A stretch of 46,290 bases of DNA from Acidobacteria bacterium UBA2999 (GCA_002346475.1 DDZV01000028.1:1-46290), one strand, 5' to 3'. Shown: positions 8,597-16,861, counted from the first letter of the stretch. The notes: generated from the letters alone by a model not told the origin. A program made the numbers and translations.

Positions 8597-9385
8597 CTAC
8601 AAAGCTTTTAACCATCGGACGTGTTCCTGAACGTGGTCAACCAATTTTTCAGAATCGCCAACCTCGGCGATAATTTTTACCAACGAGCTCCCAACCACTG
8701 CCGCGTCGGCCCAACGGCCTACTTCGGAGACATGTTCAGGTTTTGATATCCCAAACCCTAAGGCAATCGGTAGCTTGCTAACCTTTCGAACTCGGGCGAC
8801 CATTTCCTCGATTCCACCTGCCAACTCTTCCTGAATACCAGTCACCCCAAGCCTAGAAATTACATATAAAAACCCACTGCCGAGGCTAGCTGCTTTTTGC
8901 ATTCTGTCTTCTGTCGTCGTTGGACTCAAAAGAAAAACCATGTCAATTGCTTGTTCTTCTAATCGCTCTCGAAACTGAGTTGCTTCTTCAATTGGAAGAT
9001 CAAGAATTAAAACGGCGTCCACTCCGGCACGTTTAGCTGCTGAAACAAAGGGCCCTTCCCCCATTCGTAAAATCGGATTTGCATAGCTAAAAATTACAAT
9101 AGGCGCGCTAATTTTTTTTCGAACTTGAGCTACCATGTCCAATACTTTTGGCAGCGTAGTCCCAGAAGCCAAAGCTCTCTCACTTGCACGCTGAATAATC
9201 GGTCCGTCTGCAAGTGGATCTGAGAATGGAGCGCCAACTTCAAGGACATCAGCACCAGCCTTATCAAGTGCCTGTAAAATATCAGCCGAGCGCTCAAGAT
9301 TAGGATCCCCTGCAGTTATATAAGTTACAAGACCCGGTTTCTTACTTGTACTAAATTTCTGAAATGTTGCACTGAGTCGCCTCAT
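8597..9385 (-). CDS. trpA: Tryptophan synthase alpha chain
   Basis: Cleaves indole-3-glycerol phosphate to indole and glyceraldehyde 3-phosphate; the indole is channelled to TrpB in an alpha2-beta2 complex. At 262 residues it has normal length. Catalytic Glu49 (L-E-V-G-A-P-F-S-D-P) and Asp60 (D-P-L-A-D-G-P) are both in place, and the phosphate-binding loop A-L-G-F-G-I-S-K-P is visible near residue 210. Its start overlaps the end of trpB by four bases, so the two subunits are translationally coupled. It is the last of the trp genes proper; aroF follows. Confidence 0.97.
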   Translation of the reverse strand: MRRLSATFQKFSTSKKPGLVTYITAGDPNLERSADILQALDKAGADVLEVGAPFSDPLADGPIIQRASERALASGTTLPKVLDMVAQVRKKISAPIVIFSYANPILRMGEGPFVSAAKRAGVDAVLILDLPIEEATQFRERLEEQAIDMVFLLSPTTTEDRMQKAASLGSGFLYVISRLGVTGIQEELAGGIEEMVARVRKVSKLPIALGFGISKPEHVSEVGRWADAAVVGSSLVKIIAEVGDSEKLVDHVQEHVRWLKAL

Positions 9386-10602
9386 GAGCGAACACCTGAC
9401 AAAAGCCTTGCCACGCTTTCAACGTCTTTATCGCCACGACCAGACAAATTAATCAGAATAACCTCTTCGGAATCTGAAGAACGAGCAACTTGAAGAGCGT
9501 ACGCTACTGCGTGCGCTGATTCGAGGGCCGGAATTATTCCTTCAAGTTTTGCTAACAACTGAAAAGCTTCCATAGCATCGTCATCTGTCACATATACATA
9601 CTCAGTACGCCCCTGCGCACGTAGCCAAGCATGCTCTGGCCCAACTGCTGCATAATCTAGCCCTGCTGACACTGAATGGGTTGCTTCAATATTTCCAGCT
9701 TGATCTTGTAAAACGTATGTACGTGTACCTTGCAGAATCCCAGTACTGCCACCAGAGAATCTCGCAGCATGTCGACCTGGCATGATTCCTTCCCCTCCAG
9801 CTTCCACACCTACCAAACGGACTTTGCTGTCCTCAATAAACCCATCAAAAATTCCTAAAGCATTGCTACCACCACCTACGCACGCGACAACTATTCCTGG
9901 CAACACCCCAATGCGATCTATTATTTGAGATCTCGCTTCAGCACCAATCACCGCTTGAAACTCTCTAACCATGAGTGGATATGGATGTGGGCCAAGCACT
10001 GATCCAAGAAGGTAATAGCTATCCTTAACATTGGCAACCCAGTCTCGCATAGCTTCATTAATTGCATCTTTGAGAGTTTGAGATCCTCCATCAACACAAC
10101 GCACTCGCGCACCCAACAACTCCATCCGAGTCACATTCAATGCCTGGCGATCCATGTCGACTCTTCCCATATAAACGTCGCATTCCAGACCAAGCAACGC
10201 ACAGGCTGTAGCTGTCGCAACGCCATGTTGACCGGCTCCAGTTTCAGCTAAAACTCTACTCTTACCCATCCGCTTTGCAAGCAGAGCCTGACCTAAAGCG
10301 TTATTGATTTTATGAGCACCAGTGTGGGCAAGGTCCTCACGTTTTAAAAAGACTCTTGCCTTTCCTGAAGAATTAGCTAACCGACTGGCCTCATAGAGGG
10401 GCGTCGGTCTCCCAACATAGTCCTTTAAAAGTCTTCTCAGTTCTGCTTGAAAGGACTTGTCCTCGCGAACTGAGAAGTAAGCCTTAGATAACTCCTCAAT
10501 GGGAGCTACCAATGTTTCAGGCACAAACCGTCCGCCATATTCTCCAAAGTATCCACGCTCATCAGGATCTCTACGCCCAAATAATAATTGCTCAGGAGTC
10601 AT
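9382..10602 (-). CDS. trpB: Tryptophan synthase beta chain
   Basis: PLP enzyme that joins indole to serine to make tryptophan. I take the ATG at 10602, with GAGG eight bases upstream, giving 406 residues; a GTG at 10611 would add three. The PLP lysine is Lys98 in H-T-G-A-H-K-I-N-N, the phosphate loop is C-V-G-G-G-S-N-A, and the C-terminal L-S-G-R-G-D-K-D is intact. The N-terminal G-Y-F-G-E-Y-G-G-R-F-V-P-E-T marks the standard TrpB1 type. The gene overlaps trpF upstream by 11 bases and trpA downstream by four. Confidence 0.97.
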   Translation of the reverse strand: MTPEQLLFGRRDPDERGYFGEYGGRFVPETLVAPIEELSKAYFSVREDKSFQAELRRLLKDYVGRPTPLYEASRLANSSGKARVFLKREDLAHTGAHKINNALGQALLAKRMGKSRVLAETGAGQHGVATATACALLGLECDVYMGRVDMDRQALNVTRMELLGARVRCVDGGSQTLKDAINEAMRDWVANVKDSYYLLGSVLGPHPYPLMVREFQAVIGAEARSQIIDRIGVLPGIVVACVGGGSNALGIFDGFIEDSKVRLVGVEAGGEGIMPGRHAARFSGGSTGILQGTRTYVLQDQAGNIEATHSVSAGLDYAAVGPEHAWLRAQGRTEYVYVTDDDAMEAFQLLAKLEGIIPALESAHAVAYALQVARSSDSEEVILINLSGRGDKDVESVARLLSGVRS

Positions 10603-11212
10603 CACTGACACCTCGAGCTCTCTCTAAGAAGCAGGACAACTTATTTAAATTCTTTACGCCCGGCGAATCTTCTACGCCAGACGAGACATCCACACCGTAC
10701 GGACGAACAGTTGTAATTGCCTCTTCGATATTGATATCTGTTAATCCTCCAGCAAGAATTACACGACGAGAAGAAGCAACAGCTGCAGCCCTGGTCCAAT
10801 CAATACGTTTCCCAGTGCCACCACGTCTTACTGTGTCGTTTGCGTCAAGGAGCATGACCGTTGGCTCTGGCCAGTTAGCCATTGTCTCCGCTGCATTTTC
10901 AAGAGTCATCGCCTTCAGCAAAGGTAGTGGTATCCGCTCTGCATAGCTTGACGATTCATCTCCATGCAACTGGACCATTGAAACTCCTGCTTCAGAAACA
11001 ACTCGTGAAATTTCTTCGAGTGACTGATCAACAAATACACCAACTGTCTGAATATTATCTTGCAGCTCACTTATTATGATGGCCGCCTTGTCTGGAGCGA
11101 TGTACCTAGGGCTCTGGGGCCAAAAAACAAAACCTAACGCTGACGCACCATGCGTGATTGCATGATGTGCATCAGAGGCTCGAGTTATTCCACAAACTTT
11201 CATGAAGGTCAT
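10592..11212 (-). CDS. trpF: Phosphoribosylanthranilate isomerase
   Basis: Amadori rearrangement of PRA to CdRP, the third step of tryptophan synthesis. It is a TIM barrel of 206 residues, typical for the single-domain enzyme. Catalytic Cys7 in M-K-V-C-G-I-T and Asp123 in M-L-L-D-A-N-D are present; G-G-L-T-D-I-N and V-D-V-S-S-G-V-E form the phosphate-binding end. It overlaps trpC by four bases and trpB by 11, inside a tightly packed run of genes. Confidence 0.95.
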   Translation of the reverse strand: MTFMKVCGITRASDAHHAITHGASALGFVFWPQSPRYIAPDKAAIIISELQDNIQTVGVFVDQSLEEISRVVSEAGVSMVQLHGDESSSYAERIPLPLLKAMTLENAAETMANWPEPTVMLLDANDTVRRGGTGKRIDWTRAAAVASSRRVILAGGLTDINIEEAITTVRPYGVDVSSGVEDSPGVKNLNKLSCFLERARGVSDDS

Positions 11213-12021
11213 TCAGACTCCGACGCCAGTCTCTGTTCGCCATATACAAACTTAGCAAGCGTTTCAGCTGGATTTGAATCAACCATGAGCCGTTCCCCGA
11301 TAAGGAACCCGTCATAACCTTCAGATGACAGCGACAAAAGATCTGCATGCGAATGTAGTCCGCTCTCGCTTATCGATATAACCTCTTGAGGTAAAAGCTT
11401 AATAATTTCATGCGAAACTTCTAAATTAACTGAGAGAGAATGTAAATTTCTATTATTTACACCAATAATTCTTGCGCCAATATCCACAGCTCTACGCGCC
11501 TCTTCTGCATTATGCACCTCAACTAAAACAGCAAGGCCTGACTTCAACGCTTGAGCGTGTAATCTCCGAAGTGCTGCTTGATCTAGCGCTGCCACAATCA
11601 ACAGTACGGCATCAGCACCTGAAGCACGTGCTTCGAATAGTTGATATTCGTCAACTATAAAATCTTTTCTGAGCAATGGCCGATCAACAACAGAACTGAC
11701 AAGTTTAAGATGCTCAAGCGAACCATCAAAAAAAGTTGGCTCAGTTAAAACTGAGATTGCGGCAGCGCCACCCTTAGAATAAAGACTCGCAGTTGTGGTT
11801 GGATTGTAAGCAGTTACTAAGCGCCCCTTAGAAGGCGACCTCCATTTGCACTCTGCAATAACATTCAACCGATCTTGACGCTTCAGCTCAGCCTCAAAAT
11901 ATTCTCGACGAGGAGAACACTCCTCAGCACGCAATTCTAGATCCTCTATTGATTCACTCTCTCGACGAGTTTGAATAACTTGACGTGTGGCTGCAACAAT
12001 TGCCTCTAACAGATCCTGCAT
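11209..12021 (-). CDS. trpC: Indole-3-glycerol phosphate synthase
   Basis: Closes the indole ring from CdRP. It is a TIM barrel of 270 residues. Core motifs are E-C-K-W-R-S-P-S-K-G (catalytic Lys region), L-L-R-K-D-F-I-V-D-E-Y-Q, L-V-E-V-H-N, G-V-N-N-R-N-L and S-E-S-G-L. It is a separate gene, not fused to trpF as in enterobacteria. It begins nine bases after trpD and overlaps trpF. Confidence 0.95.
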   Translation of the reverse strand: MQDLLEAIVAATRQVIQTRRESESIEDLELRAEECSPRREYFEAELKRQDRLNVIAECKWRSPSKGRLVTAYNPTTTASLYSKGGAAAISVLTEPTFFDGSLEHLKLVSSVVDRPLLRKDFIVDEYQLFEARASGADAVLLIVAALDQAALRRLHAQALKSGLAVLVEVHNAEEARRAVDIGARIIGVNNRNLHSLSVNLEVSHEIIKLLPQEVISISESGLHSHADLLSLSSEGYDGFLIGERLMVDSNPAETLAKFVYGEQRLASESE

Positions 12022-12029
12022 AACTACAA

Positions 12030-13055
12030 CTATTTCAATTCTTCTTCATGAGAAATTTGGACCATCTGCTTCAGAGTGCTATGAGCCTCGCCAGAATCAA
12101 TTGCATGCTCAGCCCTTTTAATACCTTCACGCACTGACTTGCTAGCCCCAGCAACTAGCAGCGCTGCGCCGGCGTTTAAAAGAACTACGTTTCTGGCAGG
12201 TCCTTTTTTGCCTTGCAAAAGACGAAGAATAATCTCTGCGTTTACTTTTGCATCTCCACCAGAACAATCGTCTGGCATGCTTTGAGGAATCCCAAACTCA
12301 GATGGATGGATATAAAAAGTCTGTACACTTCCATCCTTATACTCAGCAATTTTTGTATAACCAACGGTTGAAATTTCATCAAGGCCATCAGACCCGTGAA
12401 CAACCCAAGCTCTGGTTGACCCAAGCAATCGTAGCGCGTTGGCCATTAACTCGGTCAGCTCTGGTCTTGGAACCCCTACTAGTTGACACGTTGAACTAGC
12501 TGGATTCGTGAGGGGCCCTAAAAGATTGAAAGCGGTTCTAATCCCAAGGTCACGTCTAGTCTGAGCAGCATGCTTCATCGCCGGATGAAAATTTTGAGCA
12601 AATAGAAAACCTATGCCTGCTTTACTCAAAGATCTTGAAACAACTGCAGGGGACGCTGATATGTTAACTCCAAGCGCTTCAAACACGTCAGCACTTCCAC
12701 ATTGACTCGACACAGACCTATTACCGTGCTTAGCCACCCTAAGCCCACAGGACGCTATAACAATTGCAACCGCTGACGATATGTTAAAAGTTCCAGATCG
12801 ATCGCCACCTGTACCGCAAGTGTCAAATGTTTCTCCTATATTTCCAGGCAACTTTACAGAGTTTTTTCGCATCGCTCTAGCAAAACCAACTATCTCCTCA
12901 GGACGCTCTCCCTTCATGACAAGTGTTGAAAGAAAAGCTGCAAGTTGAGCTCCACTCGTTCTCCCAGCCATCACCTCTTGCATCACTTCAGTGGCTTCTC
13001 TGGATGTTAGATCTTGGCGACGAATTAGCTTCTCTATAAGATTAACGAGCATCAC
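12030..13055 (-). CDS. trpD: Anthranilate phosphoribosyltransferase
   Basis: Transfers phosphoribose from PRPP to anthranilate. At 341 residues it has full length. The PRPP/Mg site D-T-C-G-T-G-G-D-R-S-G-T-F-N-I-S is near residues 79-94, K-H-G-N-R-S-V-S-S follows, and the acidic D-G-L-D-E-I-S motif is further on. It is not fused to trpG. Its start overlaps the trpG stop by four bases, which couples it to the glutamine amidotransferase upstream. Confidence 0.96.
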   Translation of the reverse strand: MMLVNLIEKLIRRQDLTSREATEVMQEVMAGRTSGAQLAAFLSTLVMKGERPEEIVGFARAMRKNSVKLPGNIGETFDTCGTGGDRSGTFNISSAVAIVIASCGLRVAKHGNRSVSSQCGSADVFEALGVNISASPAVVSRSLSKAGIGFLFAQNFHPAMKHAAQTRRDLGIRTAFNLLGPLTNPASSTCQLVGVPRPELTELMANALRLLGSTRAWVVHGSDGLDEISTVGYTKIAEYKDGSVQTFYIHPSEFGIPQSMPDDCSGGDAKVNAEIILRLLQGKKGPARNVVLLNAGAALLVAGASKSVREGIKRAEHAIDSGEAHSTLKQMVQISHEEELK

Positions 13056-13618
13056 ATTTCTAAAAAGTTTTGAAGGATGCGCTTACCATCAGCAGTTAAA
13101 ATTGATTCTGGATGAAACTGTGTACCGTGAACTGGGTAAGTTTTGTGCCTTACAGCCATAATATTTTTACCGTCCTTAGTCGTCGCAGAGACTTCTAAAG
13201 CAGGCGGAACTTCGTCAGGAGAAAGCACTAGCGAATGATAACGACCAGCCTCAAATGGGTTCTGAAGTCCTTTGAAGATCCCTTTGCCATCATGAACAAT
13301 CGTTGATGTTTTTCCATGCATTGGCGTCTTTGCTCGACAAATCAATCCACCATAGGCCATTCCGATTGCTTGATGACCAAGACATACCCCTAAAACAGGG
13401 ATGCTTGAACCCAGTGCCTTAATTAAATCGAGAGAAACTCCTGCAGATTCTGGCCGACCAGGTCCTGGCGAAATCAAAACTTTAGATGGACGTATCTGGA
13501 GAAGATTATCCAAAGACAATTCATCATTTCTAACAACTCGCAAGTCTCCGCCAAGTTCGCCAAGATATTGAACAAGGTTGTAGGTAAAGGAATCGTAGTT
13601 ATCAATAACAAGAATCAT
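13052..13618 (-). CDS. trpG: Anthranilate synthase component II (glutamine amidotransferase)
   Basis: Class I glutamine amidotransferase that releases ammonia for TrpE. At 188 residues it is a single domain. The triad is visible as Cys79 in G-V-C-L-G-H-Q and the His and Glu in H-G-T-Q-F-H-P-E-S near the C-terminus; the oxyanion loop S-P-G-P-G-R-P is near residue 50. In many bacteria TrpG doubles as PabA for folate synthesis. No pabB lies in the window, so that dual role is possible but untested. Eight bases separate it from trpE. Confidence 0.95.
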   Translation of the reverse strand: MILVIDNYDSFTYNLVQYLGELGGDLRVVRNDELSLDNLLQIRPSKVLISPGPGRPESAGVSLDLIKALGSSIPVLGVCLGHQAIGMAYGGLICRAKTPMHGKTSTIVHDGKGIFKGLQNPFEAGRYHSLVLSPDEVPPALEVSATTKDGKNIMAVRHKTYPVHGTQFHPESILTADGKRILQNFLEM

Positions 13619-13626
13619 TAGTCTAC

Positions 13627-15096
13627 CTAAAGCCCCCGCTCTGCTATATCAAGTGCTGTAATAATTGCCTGAGCCTTGTTTCGTGTCTCTTCGTACTCAG
13701 CTCTTGGATTAGAGTCCGCAACAATACCAGCACCAGCTTGTACCCATGCTTGACCGTTCTCTATTACAACCGTTCTAATTGTGATGCAAAAATCAAGATT
13801 CCCTGAAAAATCAAGATACCCAACAGCGCCAGCATAAATACCTCTTCGACTTCCCTCTAATTCTGAAATAATTTCCATTGCCCGAACTTTTGGTGCCCCT
13901 GAGACAGTTCCAGCGGGGAAACATGCTATTAATGCATCAATTCTGTCGAAACCTTTCGCTAACTTTCCTTGAACTACCGAAACCAAATGCATAACGTGAG
14001 AATATCGTTCGACTGCCATATAGGTTGGAACCTTGACAGATCCATATTCTGATACTCTGCCGATATCATTCCTTCCAAGATCCACAAGCATCACATGCTC
14101 AGCTTGTTCTTTTTCATCATTCTTGAGCTCTTCCTCTAAGATTAAATCTTCCTCGTTGTTATTGCCTCGCGGTCGAGTCCCAGCAATCGGATGAGTTTCA
14201 ACTTTTGAACCCTCAACACGAACTAGCATCTCTGGAGACGAACCAACAATAGAACGTCCTTCACTACGAATGTAGTACATGTAAGGTGATGGATTCACGT
14301 GCCGTAGTGCTCGGTAGACTGTAAAAGGGTCGGCACCGATCTGCTTCTCAAATCGCTGCGACAAAACAACTTGGTAAATATCTCCAGCAGCAATATATTC
14401 CTTCGCAGTATCTACCATTTCTTCAAATCTTTTTCTTGAGATAGATGAAGTTATAGCTGTCTTTGAGGAGACATCAATATCATTACGTGACAGACTTCTG
14501 TCGAGCTCTCTCTCAAGGAATGAAATCTTTTCACACGCCAATTGGTAAAGAGCACGTAAATTCTCATCACTAGAGATACGCGCATTGGCAATGATAAGAA
14601 TCCGATGGCGAACATGATCAAACGCGAGCACCGTATCGAAAAGCATAAATCCAGCTTCATCCTCTGATGGAGCGTTCTCTGGCAACACTACTGGCTCAAA
14701 CCATGAGGCCGTGTCGTAACTGAGATAACCAACTGCTCCCCCAGTAAATCGAGGCAGGCCAGGTACATCTGGAGAGTTGTAAGTCGCCATTACTTCTTTT
14801 AACTTCGACACAAAAGGCTCAGACGATTCAACTGTTTCTCCCGAACGAGTTACGATTGTTTTCCCAGCTCTTGAACGAAGTTTTAAAAACGGATCCTTCC
14901 CAAGAAAAGAATATCGAGCAACCTGTTCGCCACCCTCTACAGATTCAAAAAGAAAGGCATCATCTGAATCTTCTGCTATCTTCAAAAAAGCTGAGACTGG
15001 TGTCAGGAGATCAGCAAAAATCTCTTTGTACACTGGCACAAAAGTGCCCTGCTTCGACAACTCAGAAAACTCATCAAATGTTGTCAAGGGCATCAC
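13627..15096 (-). CDS. trpE: Anthranilate synthase component I
   Basis: Converts chorismate to anthranilate with ammonia from TrpG; this is the committed step to tryptophan. 489 residues. The N-terminal domain carries the Trp-binding element as L-F-E-S-V-E-G-G-E (Ser52), so feedback inhibition by tryptophan is expected. The chorismate-binding half (about 225-485) has H-P-I-A-G-T-R-P-R-G, D-L-G-R-N-D-I-G-R-V, F-P-A-G-T-V-S-G-A-P-K and the final G-A-G-I-V-A-D-S-N-P. The gene overlaps aroDE by four bases, so it is coupled to the shikimate-pathway fusion rather than opening the operon itself. Confidence 0.96.
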   Translation of the reverse strand: MMPLTTFDEFSELSKQGTFVPVYKEIFADLLTPVSAFLKIAEDSDDAFLFESVEGGEQVARYSFLGKDPFLKLRSRAGKTIVTRSGETVESSEPFVSKLKEVMATYNSPDVPGLPRFTGGAVGYLSYDTASWFEPVVLPENAPSEDEAGFMLFDTVLAFDHVRHRILIIANARISSDENLRALYQLACEKISFLERELDRSLSRNDIDVSSKTAITSSISRKRFEEMVDTAKEYIAAGDIYQVVLSQRFEKQIGADPFTVYRALRHVNPSPYMYYIRSEGRSIVGSSPEMLVRVEGSKVETHPIAGTRPRGNNNEEDLILEEELKNDEKEQAEHVMLVDLGRNDIGRVSEYGSVKVPTYMAVERYSHVMHLVSVVQGKLAKGFDRIDALIACFPAGTVSGAPKVRAMEIISELEGSRRGIYAGAVGYLDFSGNLDFCITIRTVVIENGQAWVQAGAGIVADSNPRAEYEETRNKAQAIITALDIAERGL

Positions 15097-16547
15097 TGGA
15101 CCTCCAATCTTTTTTTTACTGCTTTAGCAATTAGATCTACTGAAGGTTCTTGGCCAGTCCACCATAAAAATTGTTGCCTAGCCTGTTCAATTAACATATC
15201 TAATCCACCAATTACTTCACACCCAGCTAACCGAGCTTCTTTAATCAAAAGCGTTTCTTGCGGACTATAAACAAGGTCATAGACTAGCTTTCCATCAAGT
15301 CTAGAACCTTGCATCGGTGATTTATCAACCTCGCCATAGCTCCCAAGTGGCGTGCAATTTACAAGAATGTCCCAAGATCCAGACTTTGGAGGCCATGGTC
15401 CAGCCTGAACATTAAAAGCTCCAGAAAGATCACGTGCACGATCACTCTTTCTTGCATGAACGGTAACACTAGCGCCTTTTAAAGTAAGACCTACAACAAT
15501 AGCTCTTGCAACGCCCCCTGCTCCAAGAACAGAAGCGCGCATCCCTTTTAGATTTCCAGAAGCACTGTTTGTTTTTTGAACAAGTGGAACTAAAAACCCA
15601 GCAACATCCGTGTTAATACCAATCCACCCCATCGATGTTTTTTTAAGAGTATTAACAGCGCCAACACGTTGGGCCAAAGAATCAATTGTTTTTGCACACT
15701 GGAGGGCTTCGCGTTTATATGGAATAGTAATACTCGCACCTTCAATCCCCATAAACTTAGCAAATGCTAAGAAATCCTCTAAGGTCTCAGTTTGGAATGG
15801 TAAATAGACTGAATTTAATCCAGCAGCCTGAAAAGCCGCATTATGTATAACTGGGGACAATGAATTAAATACTGGATTTCCAACCACACCGTACACTGAC
15901 GTGTCTGAACTAATCTTGCTAAAACAAAACTCATTAAGTATTCGTGAAGTTGAAATCTGACCAGGTGCAAAACCATTTCCAGAATATGTCCAACATGATT
16001 CAAAACGTGACGCCAAGACTCTTGTTGGAAGACCTGAAGGCCCCATTCCCACAACAACGGCTGGATCTTCCGTCGCGATATCACGCAATGGAAATGTGTC
16101 TCTCAAATTTTTTGTGGCTACAGCAATTTTTATAATCCCTGCCCCACTGGATCGCATATTCCGAACTCGTTTGTTAAGATCTCGAGGGACACCATCAAAG
16201 TCATGCATGGATAAAAGAATGCGATCTCCGCACTTAGCTATCATTGCATCAGAGAACCTTGACTGATGTTCAACGTCTACATACTCTGCACCTTGCCTTA
16301 GAGCTTCTTCTAATAATTTTTGGCGCTCTTCCTCGCTGCCATCAAATAGGCCACCCTCCCATGTTGGCCGACACGTTACGACAATTGGTAAACGTCTCCC
16401 AGCAAGTGCTCCAGCAATATCTGGATCTGCAACTCCGTCAAGACGCAGTTCAACCATGTCGGCATCTACGACAGAATCGCGCGCCGCTCTAAGCTCAGCG
16501 AGTGTTTTGGCTAAGACTGTTTCACACAGTAAAGTCTTTTTTTTCAC
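15093..16547 (-). CDS. aroDE: Bifunctional 3-dehydroquinate dehydratase (type I) / shikimate dehydrogenase
   Basis: Two successive shikimate-pathway enzymes in one 484-residue chain. Residues 1 to about 205 are a type I dehydroquinase: E-L-R-L-D-G near 33, catalytic His115 (L-S-M-H-D-F-D) and Schiff-base Lys140 (I-I-K-I-A). From about 213 on is shikimate dehydrogenase: N-S-L-S-P (shikimate binding), Lys278 in I-T-I-P-Y-K-R, Asp314 in I-N-T-D-V-A-G, and the NADP loop G-A-G-G-V-A-R-A at 342-349. Fusions of this order are known in plants, Chlamydia and some other bacteria. The start is GTG at 16547, only ten bases after the stem of an intrinsic terminator; the only ribosome-binding-like bases (GGGG) are in that stem. 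It is the first structural gene of the trp operon. Confidence 0.94.
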   Translation of the reverse strand: MKKKTLLCETVLAKTLAELRAARDSVVDADMVELRLDGVADPDIAGALAGRRLPIVVTCRPTWEGGLFDGSEEERQKLLEEALRQGAEYVDVEHQSRFSDAMIAKCGDRILLSMHDFDGVPRDLNKRVRNMRSSGAGIIKIAVATKNLRDTFPLRDIATEDPAVVVGMGPSGLPTRVLASRFESCWTYSGNGFAPGQISTSRILNEFCFSKISSDTSVYGVVGNPVFNSLSPVIHNAAFQAAGLNSVYLPFQTETLEDFLAFAKFMGIEGASITIPYKREALQCAKTIDSLAQRVGAVNTLKKTSMGWIGINTDVAGFLVPLVQKTNSASGNLKGMRASVLGAGGVARAIVVGLTLKGASVTVHARKSDRARDLSGAFNVQAGPWPPKSGSWDILVNCTPLGSYGEVDKSPMQGSRLDGKLVYDLVYSPQETLLIKEARLAGCEVIGGLDMLIEQARQQFLWWTGQEPSVDLIAKAVKKRLEVQ

Positions 16548-16551
16548 AAAT

Positions 16552-16585
16552 AAAAAAGCCCCATCAACCGCATGGCTGAAGGGGC
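16552..16585 (-). terminator. Intrinsic terminator of the trp attenuator
   Basis: On the minus strand GCCCC (16585-16581) pairs with GGGGC (16562-16558). Inside it, after one T-T mismatch, TCAGCC pairs with GGTTGA (one G-T wobble) around an ATGC loop. Six T follow at once (16557-16552). The hairpin ends ten bases before the aroDE start codon and lies 27 bases past the stop of the Trp-rich leader peptide. This is the classic layout of transcription attenuation. Confidence 0.88.
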
Positions 16586-16637
16586 GCTACCTTTGTCGAA
16601 ATAAAAAATTATTAGACGTTTGGAACAAACCCCTCAG
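16576..16637 (-). promoter_or_regulatory. Predicted antiterminator of the trp leader
   Basis: CTGAGGGG (16637-16630), 13 bases past the Trp codons, can pair with CCCCTTCAG (16584-16576) with one bulged T. The second segment is the left arm of the terminator, so the two structures exclude each other. A ribosome stalled on the Trp codons (16659-16651) would leave CTGAGGGG free to form the antiterminator; one that reads on would cover it while the terminator folds. I did not find an equally clear pause hairpin upstream. Confidence 0.7.
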
Positions 16638-16707
16638 ACATAAACCGGTACCACCACCAAGAGCTGGCAGAAACCGTTAACGTAAAAAGGGCAGCTTTTT
16701 GTCTCAA
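16612..16707 (-). CDS. trpL: trp operon leader peptide (three consecutive Trp codons)
   Basis: A 31-codon reading frame directly ahead of the attenuator. From a TTG at 16707 it has a short basic/hydrophobic N-terminus, then S-S-W-W-W-Y-R-F with the three TGG codons at 16659-16651, and ends at a TAA at 16614-16612. Upstream the frame is closed by TAG at 16713-16711, and no ATG or GTG precedes the Trp codons, so the start must be TTG (or ATT at 16710); a purine-rich GAAGAG lies about seven bases before the TTG. Tryptophan is rare, and three in a row immediately before a terminator hairpin is the hallmark of ribosome-mediated attenuation. Tyr and Phe codons follow closely, which could let the leader respond to other aromatics. 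The peptide itself probably has no function. Confidence 0.82.
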   Translation of the reverse strand: MRQKAALFTLTVSASSWWWYRFMSEGFVPNV

Positions 16708-16726
16708 AATCTATCTCTTCTTACTG

Positions 16727-16756
16727 AAGCTACTCCAGAAAAGCAGAAACTGTCAA
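16727..16756 (-). promoter_or_regulatory. Candidate promoter of the aroDE-trp operon
   Basis: On the minus strand a perfect TTGACA (-35) lies at 16756-16751. At 18-base spacing the -10 would be TAGCTT (16732-16727), a poor match to TATAAT. Transcription would start near 16720, about a dozen bases before the leader-peptide start. The -35 is convincing; the -10 is weak and could need an activator or be misplaced. Confidence 0.4.
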
Positions 16757-16775
16757 CTATTCTGACTGTAAGGAC

Positions 16776-16804
16776 TTGCAGTCTTAGGTATTTAATCCTA
16801 TAAA
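16776..16804 (+). promoter_or_regulatory. Candidate promoter for the S55 peptidase operon
   Basis: TTGCAG (16776-16781) and TATAAA (16799-16804) are 17 bases apart, which suits a housekeeping promoter. They lie back to back with the aroDE-trp promoter region. The transcript would have an untranslated leader of about 50 bases before the ATG at 16862. Confidence 0.4.
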
Positions 16805-16861
16805 GTGGAGGTCTGATTCAATTTTATATAGCATTTTCCACATGAAGAACAAAGTATCCAT

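Noticed and set aside
16548..16861. T-box or other riboswitch in front of aroDE
   Set aside because: No T-box-like conserved element was seen; the Trp-codon leader and terminator explain the region.
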